Positions 33,183 through 42,817 of a stretch of DNA of 64,000 nucleotides are shown one piece after another. Source of the DNA: Aurantiacibacter marinus (GTDB taxonomy: Bacteria > Pseudomonadota > Alphaproteobacteria > Sphingomonadales > Sphingomonadaceae); NCBI RefSeq assembly GCF_001021555.1, contig NZ_LDCP01000001.1, positions 806,001-870,000 of the forward strand, read 5' to 3'. The notes beneath the pieces were generated by a model that saw only the letters and a program-made list of their open reading frames with translations, ran no database searches and was not told the origin of the DNA. Position 1 is the stretch's first letter. The number at the start of each line of letters is the position of its first letter. A program made the translations under genes and the position numbers.

Positions 33183-34771
33183 GGGGCCTCAGGCTCTCTT
33201 TTCTTCATGAACGTGGCCAGCCGCTGCTTGCTGACTGCTCCCAGCGCAAATGCCACGCCGAAATATACAATGATGGCGCAGGCGACGAGGGCGATAAGGG
33301 CCAGCAGCTGCTCGGGTATGCTCGCGTTGTAATAGGGCGTTAGCAATTCGCGCGTGTAGAACAAGGCTGTGCCCATGGCCACCGCCGCAACCAGCTGCCG
33401 CGCAAGCCGCCCGATAAGCGGCCAGTCCATCTGGTAATAACCGCGAAGGCGCAGCACCAGATAAAGGATTAGGCAGTTAAGCCATGCCCCAATCGCGCTG
33501 GCGGCTGCCACGCCTTCCACGCCAAAGCGTTGAAGGAATGCGATGTTGAAACCGACAAACACCACCAGTGCTGCTACGGCCGCATAGACCGGCGTGCGGG
33601 TATCCGAACGGGCATAGAAGCTGGGCACCAGCACTTTCACCAGCACATAGGCGGGCAGGCCTGCAACCAGCACCGCCAGAACGCCGCCGGTCATCGCTGC
33701 ATCTTCAGCATCGAACCGGCCCCCGCCAAAGATGATGGTGATGAACGGCACAGCGCAAATCGACAGCGCGACCGCGGCGGGCAGAGTCAGCAACATGCCC
33801 AGCTCAATCGCATTGGATTGTACCCGCGCGGCGCCCGCAGTGTCTTTCGCGCCGATGAATTTGGACAGCGTCGGCAGGATCGCCGTGCTGAGTGCAATTC
33901 CGATAATCCCCAGAGGCAATTGGTTCAGACGATCAGCATAGTTCATCCAGCTGACCGCGCTGCCTTCCAGCTGGTTGAGGAAGTAGACCTGCAGCAGCGT
34001 ATTGATCTGGTACGCGCCGCCGCCGATTGCAGCGGGCAGGGCAATAATTCCCAGCCGTCTCACTTCCGGTGTCATACGCGGGCGCTGGATCCAGCGCGGG
34101 CGGAAACCCTCTTTATGGGCCCAGTATACCAGCCAGCCCAGCTGCAAGACGCCCGCCACCGGAATGGCCCATGCGACGATATAGCCCATGGCGATAATGT
34201 CGGCCTCGCCCATCCCCAAAGCACTGATGGCCAGCAATGTGCCGATCAGCACCAGGTTGAAGATGATCGGAAAGCTTGCCCCGGGCCCGAAACGGGAGAC
34301 CGAATTGAGCATACCTGTCAGCAGCGTAACCACGCTAACCAGCAGAATGTAGGGGAACATGATCTGTGCGAAATCGACTGAGTAATCGAATGTTGCATCG
34401 TCAATCGGCTTGTCCGACAGCAGCCAGATCACGCCGGGCATGGCGATTTGCATGATAGCTGTCAGCACTATCAGCGCCGGTACGAAGACCGAAATCACAT
34501 CATTGCTGAAGCTGCGCGCTTCCTCCAGCCCGTCGGCGCCCCCCGCGGAATTGTGAAGGCGTTTGGAGAACATCGGCACGAATGCAGCAGAAAACGCGCC
34601 TTCGGCAAAAAGGCGGCGAAACACATTCGGAATGATCAAAGCCTGAAACCAGGCATCCGTGACTTCGTTCGCGCCCAGGACGCGGCTGAAAATCATCTCG
34701 CGCACCATGCCAGCGACGCGGCTGACCATCGTCAGCCCGCCGATCGTGCCGACATTCTTGAGGAGGCTCAT
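33179..34771 (-). CDS. murJ: lipid II flippase MurJ
   Basis: 530 residues with 14 predicted membrane helices of the MOP/MATE-type fold. The start SLLKNVGTIGGLTMVSRVAGMVREMIFSRVLG is typical, with Arg residues in the first helix region that in E. coli bind the lipid II diphosphate. It flips lipid II across the inner membrane for peptidoglycan synthesis. It lies between secB (42 nt upstream) and trpS (4-nt overlap), all on the minus strand. Confidence 0.96.
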   Translation of the reverse strand: MSLLKNVGTIGGLTMVSRVAGMVREMIFSRVLGANEVTDAWFQALIIPNVFRRLFAEGAFSAAFVPMFSKRLHNSAGGADGLEEARSFSNDVISVFVPALIVLTAIMQIAMPGVIWLLSDKPIDDATFDYSVDFAQIMFPYILLVSVVTLLTGMLNSVSRFGPGASFPIIFNLVLIGTLLAISALGMGEADIIAMGYIVAWAIPVAGVLQLGWLVYWAHKEGFRPRWIQRPRMTPEVRRLGIIALPAAIGGGAYQINTLLQVYFLNQLEGSAVSWMNYADRLNQLPLGIIGIALSTAILPTLSKFIGAKDTAGAARVQSNAIELGMLLTLPAAVALSICAVPFITIIFGGGRFDAEDAAMTGGVLAVLVAGLPAYVLVKVLVPSFYARSDTRTPVYAAVAALVVFVGFNIAFLQRFGVEGVAAASAIGAWLNCLILYLVLRLRGYYQMDWPLIGRLARQLVAAVAMGTALFYTRELLTPYYNASIPEQLLALIALVACAIIVYFGVAFALGAVSKQRLATFMKKREPEAP

Positions 34772-34812
34772 CGTTCAGCCGCCTGCAGGTTCAAATTCAG
34801 CTTCCCGGCAGA

Positions 34813-35358
34813 TCAGTTGCTGCCGCCGACTGGCATATCGCCGCCGGGAGCCATACCGCCTGCTTCTTCTTCCTGAGCCCGCTTCTGCTGCAATTGCTGC
34901 ACATACAATCCGTTGAAATCGATCGGATCAAGCATCAGCGGAGTAAATCCGGCATCGCGTACAGCATCGGATATGACGCGGCGGGCGAAGGGGAACAGGA
35001 TGCGCGGGGCTTCGGCATAGGTGAAGGCATGCTGCTGTTCTTCACCCATGTTGCGCATGCCGACCAGGCCGCAATATGCGAGATCCACGATGTAGGCCGC
35101 GCCCTGCGATGTCTTGCTGGTCGCGGTGATCTTCAGCTCCACTTCGGTCAGATCGTCAGCGACCTTGCGTGCACCGATATTGAACTGGACATCCATTTCC
35201 TGCTGCTCGCGCCACTGGAAGCTCTCCGGAGCCTTCGGGTTCTCAACCGAAAGATCCTTCACATATTGCGAAACAATGCCCGCAATCGGCTGCGTATCGG
35301 CGCCGTTGCCAGCTGGCTGTGCATCAAGGTTGGTGAGGACGTCGCCTTCATCGGCCAT
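34813..35358 (-). CDS. secB: protein-export chaperone SecB
   Basis: 181 residues. SecB is a tetrameric cytosolic chaperone that keeps precursors unfolded and hands them to SecA. Signatures: IVSQYVKDLSVENPKAPESF near residue 30, EVELKITATSKT, DLAYCGLVGM, and ILFPFARRVISDAVRDAGFTPLMLDPIDF. The tail is a low-complexity Gln/Glu/Gly/Met stretch. It is divergent from the Tim44-like gene, the usual alphaproteobacterial order. Confidence 0.97.
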   Translation of the reverse strand: MADEGDVLTNLDAQPAGNGADTQPIAGIVSQYVKDLSVENPKAPESFQWREQQEMDVQFNIGARKVADDLTEVELKITATSKTSQGAAYIVDLAYCGLVGMRNMGEEQQHAFTYAEAPRILFPFARRVISDAVRDAGFTPLMLDPIDFNGLYVQQLQQKRAQEEEAGGMAPGGDMPVGGSN

Positions 35359-35619
35359 GGATCATGTCTTTCGTATCAATAAGTCTGTTTATGCGGTGGC
35401 TTTGCCGTGGGACTCGCCCGCTGCGATTTCGTGCCGCGCGCCTATCACCCTTGCGTGCGCGCTGCAACGCCGTGCACCATTGCAAGAAAATGTTTTATTG
35501 CTGCTTCAGGCACCCTTAAGTCCTGCTTGTTCATTTGCCAAAAGCACCTATCTCGTTCACAATTGCTGTTAAAGCCCGGGCAGTATGTTTCAGCCGGGCA
35601 AGTTTGGGAAGTTTTTCGA
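35359..35619. other. divergent promoter region secB / Tim44-like gene
   Basis: 261 nt without a convincing gene. The open frame extending upstream of the Tim44-like protein here is Cys-rich and has no ribosome site, so it is treated as non-coding. It should contain the promoters of both divergent units; I could not pick clear -35/-10 pairs. Confidence 0.4.
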
Positions 35620-36282
35620 ATGATTTGGCAAATCGTCATCCTCGCCATGATCGCTGCCTTTCTTGGTATGCGACTGTATTCGGTGCTGGGCCGCAAGGCG
35701 GAGCATGAGGAGGAAGCAATTGCCAGCCAGCTTGAACGTGCTCAGCAGGAAAACGAAAACCGCCAGCAAGGTCAACAGGCGCAATTGACAGAGGCACCGC
35801 GCAATGACCGCGCTCTGGCAGGCTTTACGCCGGCTATCGAGCAGGGTCTGCGCGAAATTTCGACCGCAGACCGCCAGTTTGAACTGATCCCGTTCCTTGA
35901 AGGTGCAAAAAGCGCCTATGAAGTGATCCTCGATGCGTTCTGGCGCGGGGACAAGGAAGAGCTGAAGCAGCTGTGTGATGACGATGTCTACGCCAGCTTC
36001 TCCGCTGCGATCGAAGAGCGTGAAGCCGCCGGCTTCAAGGTGGACAATCGCCTGATCCGTATCGAAGACACGACGGTACATTCCGCAGTGCTCGACAAGA
36101 AGGTCGCGCGCATTGCGATTCGCTTCGTCGCCGATATCGCCAGCGTCACCTATGATGCCGATGGCAATATGGTGGCCGGATCGCTCGATGATGCCATAGA
36201 AAGCCGCGATATCTGGACCTTCAGCCGCGATGTGCGCAGCGATGATCCAAACTGGCTGCTCGACGAGACTGACGCGGCTTGA
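35620..36282 (+). CDS. Tim44-like protein (TimA/YqfA-type)
   Basis: 220 residues. One N-terminal membrane helix (MIWQIVILAMIAAFLGMRLYSVLG), a charged Gln-rich coiled segment to about residue 75, then a Tim44-like domain with FLEGAKSAYEVILDAFWRGDKEELKQLCDDDVYASF and IRFVADIASVTYDADG. Alphaproteobacterial relatives of the mitochondrial import motor component Tim44 sit next to secB and mltA as here; their function is not settled. ATG 35620 is chosen as it starts the anchor helix. mltA follows after 12 nt. Confidence 0.88.
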   Translation: MIWQIVILAMIAAFLGMRLYSVLGRKAEHEEEAIASQLERAQQENENRQQGQQAQLTEAPRNDRALAGFTPAIEQGLREISTADRQFELIPFLEGAKSAYEVILDAFWRGDKEELKQLCDDDVYASFSAAIEEREAAGFKVDNRLIRIEDTTVHSAVLDKKVARIAIRFVADIASVTYDADGNMVAGSLDDAIESRDIWTFSRDVRSDDPNWLLDETDAA

Positions 36283-36297
36283 TAGCGTTGCGGCGTG

Positions 36298-37482
36298 ATG
36301 ATGATGCGCCGCCTTCTGCCAATTTTCGCACTGGGTCTGCTTGCGGCCTGCAGCCGGATTATACCTGAAGCTGGTCCGCAGCCGGGTTTGCCGGTCGCTC
36401 CGGCCAGCGCCCTGCAGCTTGGCGCGGTTAGCCTTCCTGCGATCGGCCTTGGCACGATCAATCCGGATGATGCCTCCGCTGCGCTCAGCGCGTTCCGCAC
36501 CAGTTGCCGCGTTGCGACAAGCCGGGAAGACCTCTCCGGCCTCACCAATCCATCGGACTGGTCCGTGCCGTGCGACGCCGCAGCCGCCTGGTCCGATGCA
36601 CGGGCGCCGGAATTCTTCGCCAGCCAATTCACACCGGTGCGTGTAGGCGAAGGCACGGCCTTTGCTACCGGATATTTCGAACCCGAAATCCTGGGCAACC
36701 GAACCCGCCGCTCCGCCACAGACGTGCCGATATATGGAGTCCCCAACGATCTTGAGCGTTGCTGGCGCGATGGCACGCCGGAAAGCGAGCGCGAAGGCGA
36801 AGGCCGCGCCCCGCTCAGTCGCCGACTGCCGGACGGGTCATGCGTGCCGCACTTCACCCGCGCCGAAATTGAGGCAGGCGCGCTTGACGGCTCTGCGCCA
36901 GTGCTCGGCTATGCCAGCGACCCAATCGAATTTTTCTTCCTGCAAATACAGGGATCGGGCCGTGTCCGCACGCCGGACGGCGAGATCATCCGTATCGGTT
37001 ATGACGGGCAAAATGGTCACGGTTACACCGGCATTGGCGGTGTCATGCGGACACGCGGTCTGCTGGGTGATGGCCCCGGTCAATATGCCGGCAGCATGCA
37101 GGGTATCATGCAATATCTGCGCGAGAACCCTGGCGATGGCGCGGACCTGATGCGCCTCAATGAAAGCTGGGTGTTCTTCCGCGAGCTTACCGGCGAAGGC
37201 CCCATCGGTTCCATCGGTGTGCCAGTTCGCCGGGAAAGCTCCGTCGCGGTCGACCCCAAATTCGTGCCTTACGGTGCACCTGTGCTGCTCGACCTTGATC
37301 GCACTGTCGCCAATGGGTTGTGGGTTGCGCAGGATACCGGCGGTGCCATTCGCGGCCCCAACCGGTTCGACACCTTCTGGGGTGCAGGCGATCAGGCGCG
37401 CGAAATCGCCGGCGGCATGAGCGGACGCGGCCAAGCCGTAATCCTGCTGCCAAACGCTGCTGCCGCGCGCCTTCAGCGATGA
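36298..37482 (+). CDS. mltA: membrane-bound lytic murein transglycosylase A
   Basis: About 394 residues; the start is a run of GTG-ATG-ATG-ATG codons (36295-36306), any of which may be used. The signal ends in a lipobox (LGLLAAC), so it is an outer-membrane lipoprotein. The MltA barrel region has FATGYFEPEI and LGYASDPIEFFFLQIQGSGR; the 3D domain has VDPKFVPYGAPVLLD and FDTFWGAGDQARE, with the catalytic Asp in the last region. It cleaves glycan strands to 1,6-anhydro-muropeptides. It overlaps the Smr gene by 4 nt. Confidence 0.95.
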   Translation: MMMRRLLPIFALGLLAACSRIIPEAGPQPGLPVAPASALQLGAVSLPAIGLGTINPDDASAALSAFRTSCRVATSREDLSGLTNPSDWSVPCDAAAAWSDARAPEFFASQFTPVRVGEGTAFATGYFEPEILGNRTRRSATDVPIYGVPNDLERCWRDGTPESEREGEGRAPLSRRLPDGSCVPHFTRAEIEAGALDGSAPVLGYASDPIEFFFLQIQGSGRVRTPDGEIIRIGYDGQNGHGYTGIGGVMRTRGLLGDGPGQYAGSMQGIMQYLRENPGDGADLMRLNESWVFFRELTGEGPIGSIGVPVRRESSVAVDPKFVPYGAPVLLDLDRTVANGLWVAQDTGGAIRGPNRFDTFWGAGDQAREIAGGMSGRGQAVILLPNAAAARLQR

Positions 37483-38072
37483 GCTCGCCGCGCGGCCTTA
37501 CTCCGCAAGAGGCGGCGCTGTGGGGGAAGCTTGCCAGCACGGTTGAGCCAATGCGCAAGGACGGTATTTTGAAGCCCTCCAGCCCGGCCCCGATCATTGC
37601 CGGGAAAGCTGCCTCACCACTTTCAAAACCGAAGGCTGGCGTTCCCGGTTCTGTGCGGGAAAGGCCGCGTATGAGCGGCATCGCTGCGCCGTCCGCCCCG
37701 CCTCCCGCTCCGCCTCCCGCGCGGAACGCTGGACTCGATTCGCATTGGGAGCGCCGCCTTTCGCGCAATTCGACCGATCCTGATTTCACGCTCGATCTGC
37801 ATGGCCATACGCTGGAGCAAGCGTATCGGCGGCTTGATGCAGGCATCATGCAGGCCAAGGCGATGGGCGCGCGGCTGGTGCTGGTGGTGACTGGGAAACC
37901 GCGCCCGGTCGATGCGGCAGACCGGGCCGAGCGGCGCGGGGCTATCCGGGCGAAAATTCTCGATTGGCTTGCAGCAGGCCAGCACGCGTCAGACATTGCC
38001 GCCATACGAAAGGCGCACCGCCGCCACGGAGGCGAGGGTGCGCTTTATCTTGTGCTGAAGCGGCGTCGCTGA
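37479..38072 (+). CDS. Smr-domain protein
   Basis: 197 residues beginning MSSPRGLTPQEAALWGKL at an ATG that overlaps the mltA stop (ATGA). A Pro/Ala-rich linker covers about residues 30-85. The Smr domain has DFTLDLHGHTLEQAYRRL and LVLVVTGKP, then an ARAKILDWL-like segment and a final GALYLVLKRR; the DLHG motif is intact. Smr domains are nucleic-acid endonucleases in several contexts; the biological role in this mltA-linked subfamily is unknown. The frame extends upstream inside mltA, but that part is a shadow. Confidence 0.9.
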   Translation: MSSPRGLTPQEAALWGKLASTVEPMRKDGILKPSSPAPIIAGKAASPLSKPKAGVPGSVRERPRMSGIAAPSAPPPAPPPARNAGLDSHWERRLSRNSTDPDFTLDLHGHTLEQAYRRLDAGIMQAKAMGARLVLVVTGKPRPVDAADRAERRGAIRAKILDWLAAGQHASDIAAIRKAHRRHGGEGALYLVLKRRR

Positions 38073-38078
38073 CGCATC

Positions 38079-38633
38079 TCAGCCGAGCAGCATTGTATTC
38101 ATAAGTCGGCCATCGAGGACAAAGGCGGCGATGCCGGGAAGCATCAGTGCGCCGAGGTAAAGGCTGACAAATTCCTTGCCATGGCCCCTGATATCTCCGC
38201 GACGCGCCTTGGCGACGATGAGATAGGCGGCGCGCAGCGTAATCGGCACAAAGATGTGAATCCATGTCATCTCCATCCCGGGACGGAGGAACATCGTGGA
38301 AAGCGCCGTCACAACCATCAGTGAGACCCACAATTTGCCGAGCTGTTTGTGCATCGGCGTGCCTTTTTTGGCGATAATGAGATACACGCCTAGCGGTACA
38401 CAGGGGATCACTGTGGCTACATGGAAAACGAGAACCAAGTGCTGCAGATGCGGCAGATCGCCGGAAAGGCCGAGGGCGGCGCGGGCGAAGGCGATCACAC
38501 AGATGGTGGTCATCAGCGTTCCCGCTACGATTATCAACGCCCGGCTTAGAGGGTTGATATCCATTTGGCCGCGCTGCGCATTACGACCCAAACGGCTGAA
38601 AAAATTGAGCGGATTGGCGCTTGTGCTGGTCAT
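38079..38633 (-). CDS. DUF2306-like membrane protein (short)
   Basis: 184 residues with about five helices. The section PMHKQLGKLWVSLMVVTALSTMFLRPG resembles DUF2306 (compare the longer relative at 30397-31194), including the H-x3-G spacing. The start MTSTSANPLNFFSRL at 38633 is preferred over upstream in-frame Mets, which fall in the divergent promoter region. It faces a LytTR regulator across 157 nt containing an 11-bp inverted repeat, so it may be that regulator's target or membrane partner. Confidence 0.7.
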   Translation of the reverse strand: MTSTSANPLNFFSRLGRNAQRGQMDINPLSRALIIVAGTLMTTICVIAFARAALGLSGDLPHLQHLVLVFHVATVIPCVPLGVYLIIAKKGTPMHKQLGKLWVSLMVVTALSTMFLRPGMEMTWIHIFVPITLRAAYLIVAKARRGDIRGHGKEFVSLYLGALMLPGIAAFVLDGRLMNTMLLG

Positions 38634-38691
38634 GAAAAGTCTCCCGTTGAGTTCGTGAGACCGGTTGTGCCCTGCGCTCTTTCGCGGGCAA

Positions 38692-38731
38692 CGCGCTTTG
38701 CGTGTTTGGGCACTTTCCTTCGCAAAGCGCG
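38692..38731. promoter_or_regulatory. 11-bp inverted repeat between DUF2306 gene and LytTR regulator
   Basis: CGCGCTTTGCG (38692-38702) and CGCAAAGCGCG (38721-38731) are exact reverse complements separated by 18 nt, in the shared upstream region of two divergent genes. It could be an operator for the adjacent LytTR protein; no T-run is present, so a terminator is unlikely. Confidence 0.5.
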
Positions 38732-38790
38732 CGGATTTTCGCTGTAATGCCACTTTACGAAACGCGAATGGGCGTTAGTTTCGCACGAAC

Positions 38791-39600
38791 ATGAATGCGC
38801 TCCCCACATCTCGCCGCTCCGCTTTCTTGCGGCGTACACTGATCGATCTGGCGATCATGACGGTGATCGGCGTGGGCTTGGCGCTGATCGGACCGTTTGG
38901 CAGTTTCGGTGATCCGTTGGCCCTGCGCCTCGTCGTGTGGCTGGGCTTCGCCTATATCGGATATGCGGTTTACTCACCCATTGATGGCCTTGCGAAAAGG
39001 CTGGCGCCGGGACTGGCACTGCCTGCCTGGGGCTTGCAGGTCGCTGGCGTGATGGCTGCCTCTGTTCCGATGACTTTGGCCGTCTGGGTACTTCCCCGCT
39101 TGCCGGACCGGGTGCGAATTCCTGATCTGTCGACGGCGGTATCCCAGTATCTGTATGTCCTGATCGTTGGCGGATTAATAACCCTGCTGTTCGCGGTGAT
39201 GAAGCGGGATGACGAATTGCCACCGGCAACAGTCACGTCTGATACTGTCGGTGCCAAACCTGCCATCCTGCCAGAACAGCAAGCCATCACCCCGCGTTTT
39301 CTTGACCGCTTGCCGCCAGAACTCGGGGGCGAGCTTATCGCATTGGAGATGGAAGACCATTACGTCCGCGCGCATACCGCACTGGGCAATGAACTGGTGC
39401 TGCTGCGAATGCGTGATGCGGTAGCCGAACTGGATGGCATGGATGGTGAGCAGGTGCATCGCAGCTGGTGGGTCGCGCGCGGCGCGGTGGCCGATGTAAA
39501 GCGCGAAGGGCGCAATGTCCGCTTGGTGCTGGATAATGGCGTTGAAGCGCCTGTCAGCCGGGCCAATGTCACTCCCTTGAAAGAAGCTGGCTGGATCTAG
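38791..39600 (+). CDS. membrane-bound LytTR-family DNA-binding regulator
   Basis: 269 residues. About four N-terminal membrane helices (residues about 15-135) are followed by a short linker and a LytTR DNA-binding domain at about 170-265 with ELIALEMEDHYVRAHT, LLRMRDAVAEL, VHRSWWVARGAV and GVEAPVSRANV. Such membrane LytTR proteins usually work with a small membrane inhibitor or sensor gene beside them; the divergent DUF2306 protein is the obvious candidate here, by inference. No phospho-receiver domain is present, so this is not a two-component response regulator. Confidence 0.9.
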   Translation: MNALPTSRRSAFLRRTLIDLAIMTVIGVGLALIGPFGSFGDPLALRLVVWLGFAYIGYAVYSPIDGLAKRLAPGLALPAWGLQVAGVMAASVPMTLAVWVLPRLPDRVRIPDLSTAVSQYLYVLIVGGLITLLFAVMKRDDELPPATVTSDTVGAKPAILPEQQAITPRFLDRLPPELGGELIALEMEDHYVRAHTALGNELVLLRMRDAVAELDGMDGEQVHRSWWVARGAVADVKREGRNVRLVLDNGVEAPVSRANVTPLKEAGWI

Positions 39601-39628
39601 CTGGCCGTATTTAACTGGCCGTATTTAA
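39601..39628. repeat. 14-bp perfect tandem repeat
   Basis: CTGGCCGTATTTAA occurs twice back to back, immediately after the LytTR stop codon and overlapping the stop of the convergent Pr6Pr gene. Confidence 0.85.
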
Positions 39629-40251
39629 TTGGCAGATTTGCGGCCACGTAGCCGCAGCATGCCGACCAGCAGCAAGCCGAGCGCCAGAAAGAACAGCGTC
39701 AGCCCCGCAATGTTGATCGCCATCTGCACAGGGGAAAGCGTATTCGCGTCGATGAAAGGGTATGGATACATCCCGGTCACCGATCCGCGTGCCAGAATGT
39801 AAACACAGTACAGCACGGGCCAGATAACAACGGTCCAGGTGTCACGCCAGCGAAGGCCATCTACCGGCGCGAACATCGCGAACCAGATCACGCTGAGGAT
39901 TGGTACGACTGTGTGGACACCGTGATTGGCGATGATTTCTGCGCCCACCTGGACCAACAGATGCGATAGCAATGCGTGATAGACGATGCCCACACCGGCA
40001 ATGGCAGCAGTCATGGCCAGGAGCCATCGCGGTGCGACCGAACGGCCGCCTGCCACCACGGCAAATGTTGCGGCGATGATCAGGTTTGTCAGGATCGTGA
40101 AGAAGCGCGACATCCGCCACAATGCTTCGGCCAACGGCTCCCCCCCAAGCAGGTTCAGGCCGATCTGCAGCAAGACGCTGCCACAGGCGAGCAAAGCAAT
40201 AACAGCAGCAGAGATACGTGCAGCGCGTGTGCAGGAAGATAGAAGGGTCAT
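39625..40251 (-). CDS. Pr6Pr-family membrane protein
   Basis: 208 residues with six predicted membrane helices. The blocks MSRFFTILTNLIIAATF, NHGVHTVVPILSVIWFAMF and GMYPYPFIDANTLSP are the usual Pr6Pr landmarks (predicted six-helix proteins related to the FAR-17a/AIG1 group). The conserved His and Asn residues lie within helices. Function not established in bacteria. Its stop lies in the tandem repeat shared with the LytTR gene end. Confidence 0.8.
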   Translation of the reverse strand: MTLLSSCTRAARISAAVIALLACGSVLLQIGLNLLGGEPLAEALWRMSRFFTILTNLIIAATFAVVAGGRSVAPRWLLAMTAAIAGVGIVYHALLSHLLVQVGAEIIANHGVHTVVPILSVIWFAMFAPVDGLRWRDTWTVVIWPVLYCVYILARGSVTGMYPYPFIDANTLSPVQMAINIAGLTLFFLALGLLLVGMLRLRGRKSAN

Positions 40252-40290
40252 TCCCGGTCCCTAGCGCAATCGCGTGACTTGGAAAGAAAA

Positions 40291-40320
40291 AGACCCCCGT
40301 CAGCGAACCGACGGGGGTCT
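40291..40320 (-). terminator. katG terminator
   Basis: An exact 11-bp stem AGACCCCCGTC (40291-40301)/GACGGGGGTCT (40310-40320) with an 8-nt loop, followed on the minus strand by TTTTCTTTCC. It sits about 60 nt past the katG stop and may serve both strands. Confidence 0.85.
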
Positions 40321-40383
40321 TCCAGCGACCCGAATTGCTTGGGGGGCAAGCTCTCCGGGGTTGTGGCCGGTAAAGGCTTTCGT

Positions 40384-42600
40384 TCAACCGTGGTACTTTG
40401 CGTAGCTCACGTCGAATCGGTCGGCGTCCATTACCTTCGTCCATGCTCGAATGAAAGTGGAAAGGAATTTTTCTTCCCCACCATTTTCCGCAAATACCTC
40501 AGCAATCGCACGGAGTTGGGAGTTGGAACCGAAAACCAGATCAGTACGGGTGGCGCGATATTTCTCCGCGCCGCTTGCCCGATCGGTCCCGACGAATTCC
40601 TCGTCGCCGCTTTCATCGACCACAGTCCATTTGGTACCCATGTCGAGCAGATTGACGAAGAAGTCGTTCGTCAGTGTACCGACGCGGTCGGTAAATACGC
40701 CAACCTTGTCGCCATGCGTCGGATGCGCATTCACTGCACCCAGTACGCGCATTCCGCCAACCAGCGCGGTCATTTCCGGAATGGAAAGGCCGAGCAGATT
40801 AGCTTTGTCGACCAGCATATCTTCCGTCTTCACGCTCGCCTTGGTGCGCAGGTAATTGCGGAAGCCGTCGGCAAATGGCTCAAGCGGCTCAAAGCTCTCG
40901 GCATCGGTATGCTCATCGCCCGCGTCGCCGCGGCCGGTGGTGACATTGACGCTGACCTTATGGCCACCATCCCTGGCTGCCTTTTCGATCGCCGCTGCAC
41001 CTGCCAGCACAATGGCATCGGCCATCGACAAATCGCCGCGGATTTCGTCGAGCCTGGACAGAACCTTGGCCAGTTGGGCCGGCTCATTAGCTTCCCAGTC
41101 CTTTTGCGGGGCGAGCCGCACGCGGGCACCATTGGCACCGCCGCGCATGTCAGAATTGCGGAAGGTCGAGGCGGAGGCCCAAGCCGTTTTTACCAACTGG
41201 CTGACGGTAAGCCCGCTGTCCAGAACGGCGGATTTGAATGCCGCAACGTCGCTGTCCGAAGGCGTGGTGCCTGCTGGTACCGGATCTTGCCAGATGAGGT
41301 CTTCCGCCGGGACTTCTGGCCCCAGGTAACGAACCTTGGGCCCCATATCGCGGTGGCACAGCTTGAACCATGCGCGGGCGAAGGCATCGTCCAGCGCCGC
41401 CTGATCGTTGAGGAAGCGTTCGGATATCTTGCGATATTCGGGGTCCATCTTCAGCGCCATGTCGGCAGTGGTCATCATGGTCGGAACCTTCTTTGAAGGA
41501 TCACGGGCGTCAGGGGCCATGTCTTCCGGGTCCGGGTTGATCGGCTGCCACTGTTTTGCGCCCGCCGGGCTTTCGACAAGTTCGAAATCATATTTGAACA
41601 GCAAGCGGAAATAATCGCCGCCCCACTGCGTCGGGTTGGGCGTCCAGGCGCCTTCGATACCCGATGTGGTGATGTTGCCGCTCGCGATTTCCTGCTCGTC
41701 ATTGAGCCAGCCAAAGCCCTGCAGAGCGAGGTTCTCGCTTTCAGGCGCTCCGCCAAACGTATCAGCCGGCTTGGCACCGTGCGCCTTGCCGAAGGCGTGA
41801 CCGCCAGCGGTCAGCGCGACGGTTTCTTCGTCATTCATTGCCATGCGTTCGAACGTGCTGCGCATATCCCGCGCGCTCTGCAATGGATCGGGATTGCCGC
41901 CCGGCCCTTCTGGATTGACGTAGATCAGGCCCATCTGGATGGCCGCAAGCGGGTTTTCCAGCGCCTTTCCTGCATCAGGCTGGATGCGGGTTTCAACACC
42001 CTGGTCGACCCACAGCTCTTCGGTACCCCAATAGACCGTTTCTGGTTCATAAACGTCGGCACGGCCGCCGCCAAAACCAAACACTGGTCCGCCCATGCTT
42101 TCAATGGCGACATTGCCGGTCAGGATGAACAGGTCAGCCCAGCTGATATTCTTGCCGTACTTCTGTTTGATCGGCCACAGCAGGCGGCGTGCCTTGTCCA
42201 GATTGCCATTGTCTGGCCAGCTGTTGAGCGGGGCAAAGCGCTGCTGGCCGCTGCTGGAGCCGCCACGACCATCGCCGGTGCGATAAGTGCCCGCTGCGTG
42301 CCACGCCATGCGGATAAAGAAGGGGCCGTAATTGCCGTAATCGGCCGGCCACCACGGCTGGCTGTCTGTCATCAGCGCAGTCAGGTCTGCCTTCAGCCCG
42401 GCATAATCAACGGTGTTGAACGCCTCTGAATAATCAAAGTCTTCGTCCATCGGATCGGCGGACTTGCCCTGCTGCGTAAGGATTTCGAGGTTGAGCGCGT
42501 CAGGCCACCAATCGCGATTGGTACGGCCAAGAAGACTGCGTACGCCGCCGTCACCAGTGAAAGGGCAGCCGCCTGAGATGGAACCTGTTTCTGCGTCCAT
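40384..42600 (-). CDS. katG: catalase-peroxidase
   Basis: 738 residues, full length. KatG breaks down hydrogen peroxide and has peroxidase activity. The distal heme pocket is [14 protein letters not shown] (Arg, Trp, His), the proximal His is in [13 protein letters not shown], and [10 protein letters not shown] supplies the Tyr of the Met-Tyr-Trp crosslink. The C-terminal half is the usual degenerate peroxidase duplicate ([15 protein letters not shown]). It is next to ahpF and ahpC, together a peroxide-defence block, though separate terminators indicate independent transcripts. Confidence 0.97.
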   Translation of the reverse strand: MDAETGSISGGCPFTGDGGVRSLLGRTNRDWWPDALNLEILTQQGKSADPMDEDFDYSEAFNTVDYAGLKADLTALMTDSQPWWPADYGNYGPFFIRMAWHAAGTYRTGDGRGGSSSGQQRFAPLNSWPDNGNLDKARRLLWPIKQKYGKNISWADLFILTGNVAIESMGGPVFGFGGGRADVYEPETVYWGTEELWVDQGVETRIQPDAGKALENPLAAIQMGLIYVNPEGPGGNPDPLQSARDMRSTFERMAMNDEETVALTAGGHAFGKAHGAKPADTFGGAPESENLALQGFGWLNDEQEIASGNITTSGIEGAWTPNPTQWGGDYFRLLFKYDFELVESPAGAKQWQPINPDPEDMAPDARDPSKKVPTMMTTADMALKMDPEYRKISERFLNDQAALDDAFARAWFKLCHRDMGPKVRYLGPEVPAEDLIWQDPVPAGTTPSDSDVAAFKSAVLDSGLTVSQLVKTAWASASTFRNSDMRGGANGARVRLAPQKDWEANEPAQLAKVLSRLDEIRGDLSMADAIVLAGAAAIEKAARDGGHKVSVNVTTGRGDAGDEHTDAESFEPLEPFADGFRNYLRTKASVKTEDMLVDKANLLGLSIPEMTALVGGMRVLGAVNAHPTHGDKVGVFTDRVGTLTNDFFVNLLDMGTKWTVVDESGDEEFVGTDRASGAEKYRATRTDLVFGSNSQLRAIAEVFAENGGEEKFLSTFIRAWTKVMDADRFDVSYAKYHG

Positions 42601-42755
42601 GATAATATCCTCTTTGCATTGATCTTTGACCGATTGAGTCGGCTCTGATCGTCAAACTGCGCCAATTCGGGTGATTAGTCCAATCGATTAGTTGGCATTC
42701 ATTGATCGTTTTTCCCGCAGGGCGGGCGAGACGTTTCAACGCTGCGTTCAACTGC

Positions 42756-42792
42756 AAAAAGGCCCGCGTCCGGGTTTCGGAAGCGGGCCTTT
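42756..42792 (-). terminator. ahpF terminator
   Basis: AAAGGCCCGC (42758-42767) pairs with GCGGGCCTTT (42783-42792). On the minus strand a short T-run (TTTTTGC) follows. It lies just past the ahpF stop and separates it from the katG promoter region. Confidence 0.8.
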
Positions 42793-42817
42793 ATGGTGGT
42801 CCAAGGGTGATCAGAAA

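Noticed and set aside
35407-35619. upstream extension of the Tim44-like gene
   Set aside because: Cys-rich, no ribosome site, and it would bury the N-terminal anchor helix.
40279-41496. 405-residue plus-strand frame opposite katG
   Set aside because: Shadow of katG; begins inside the katG terminator.
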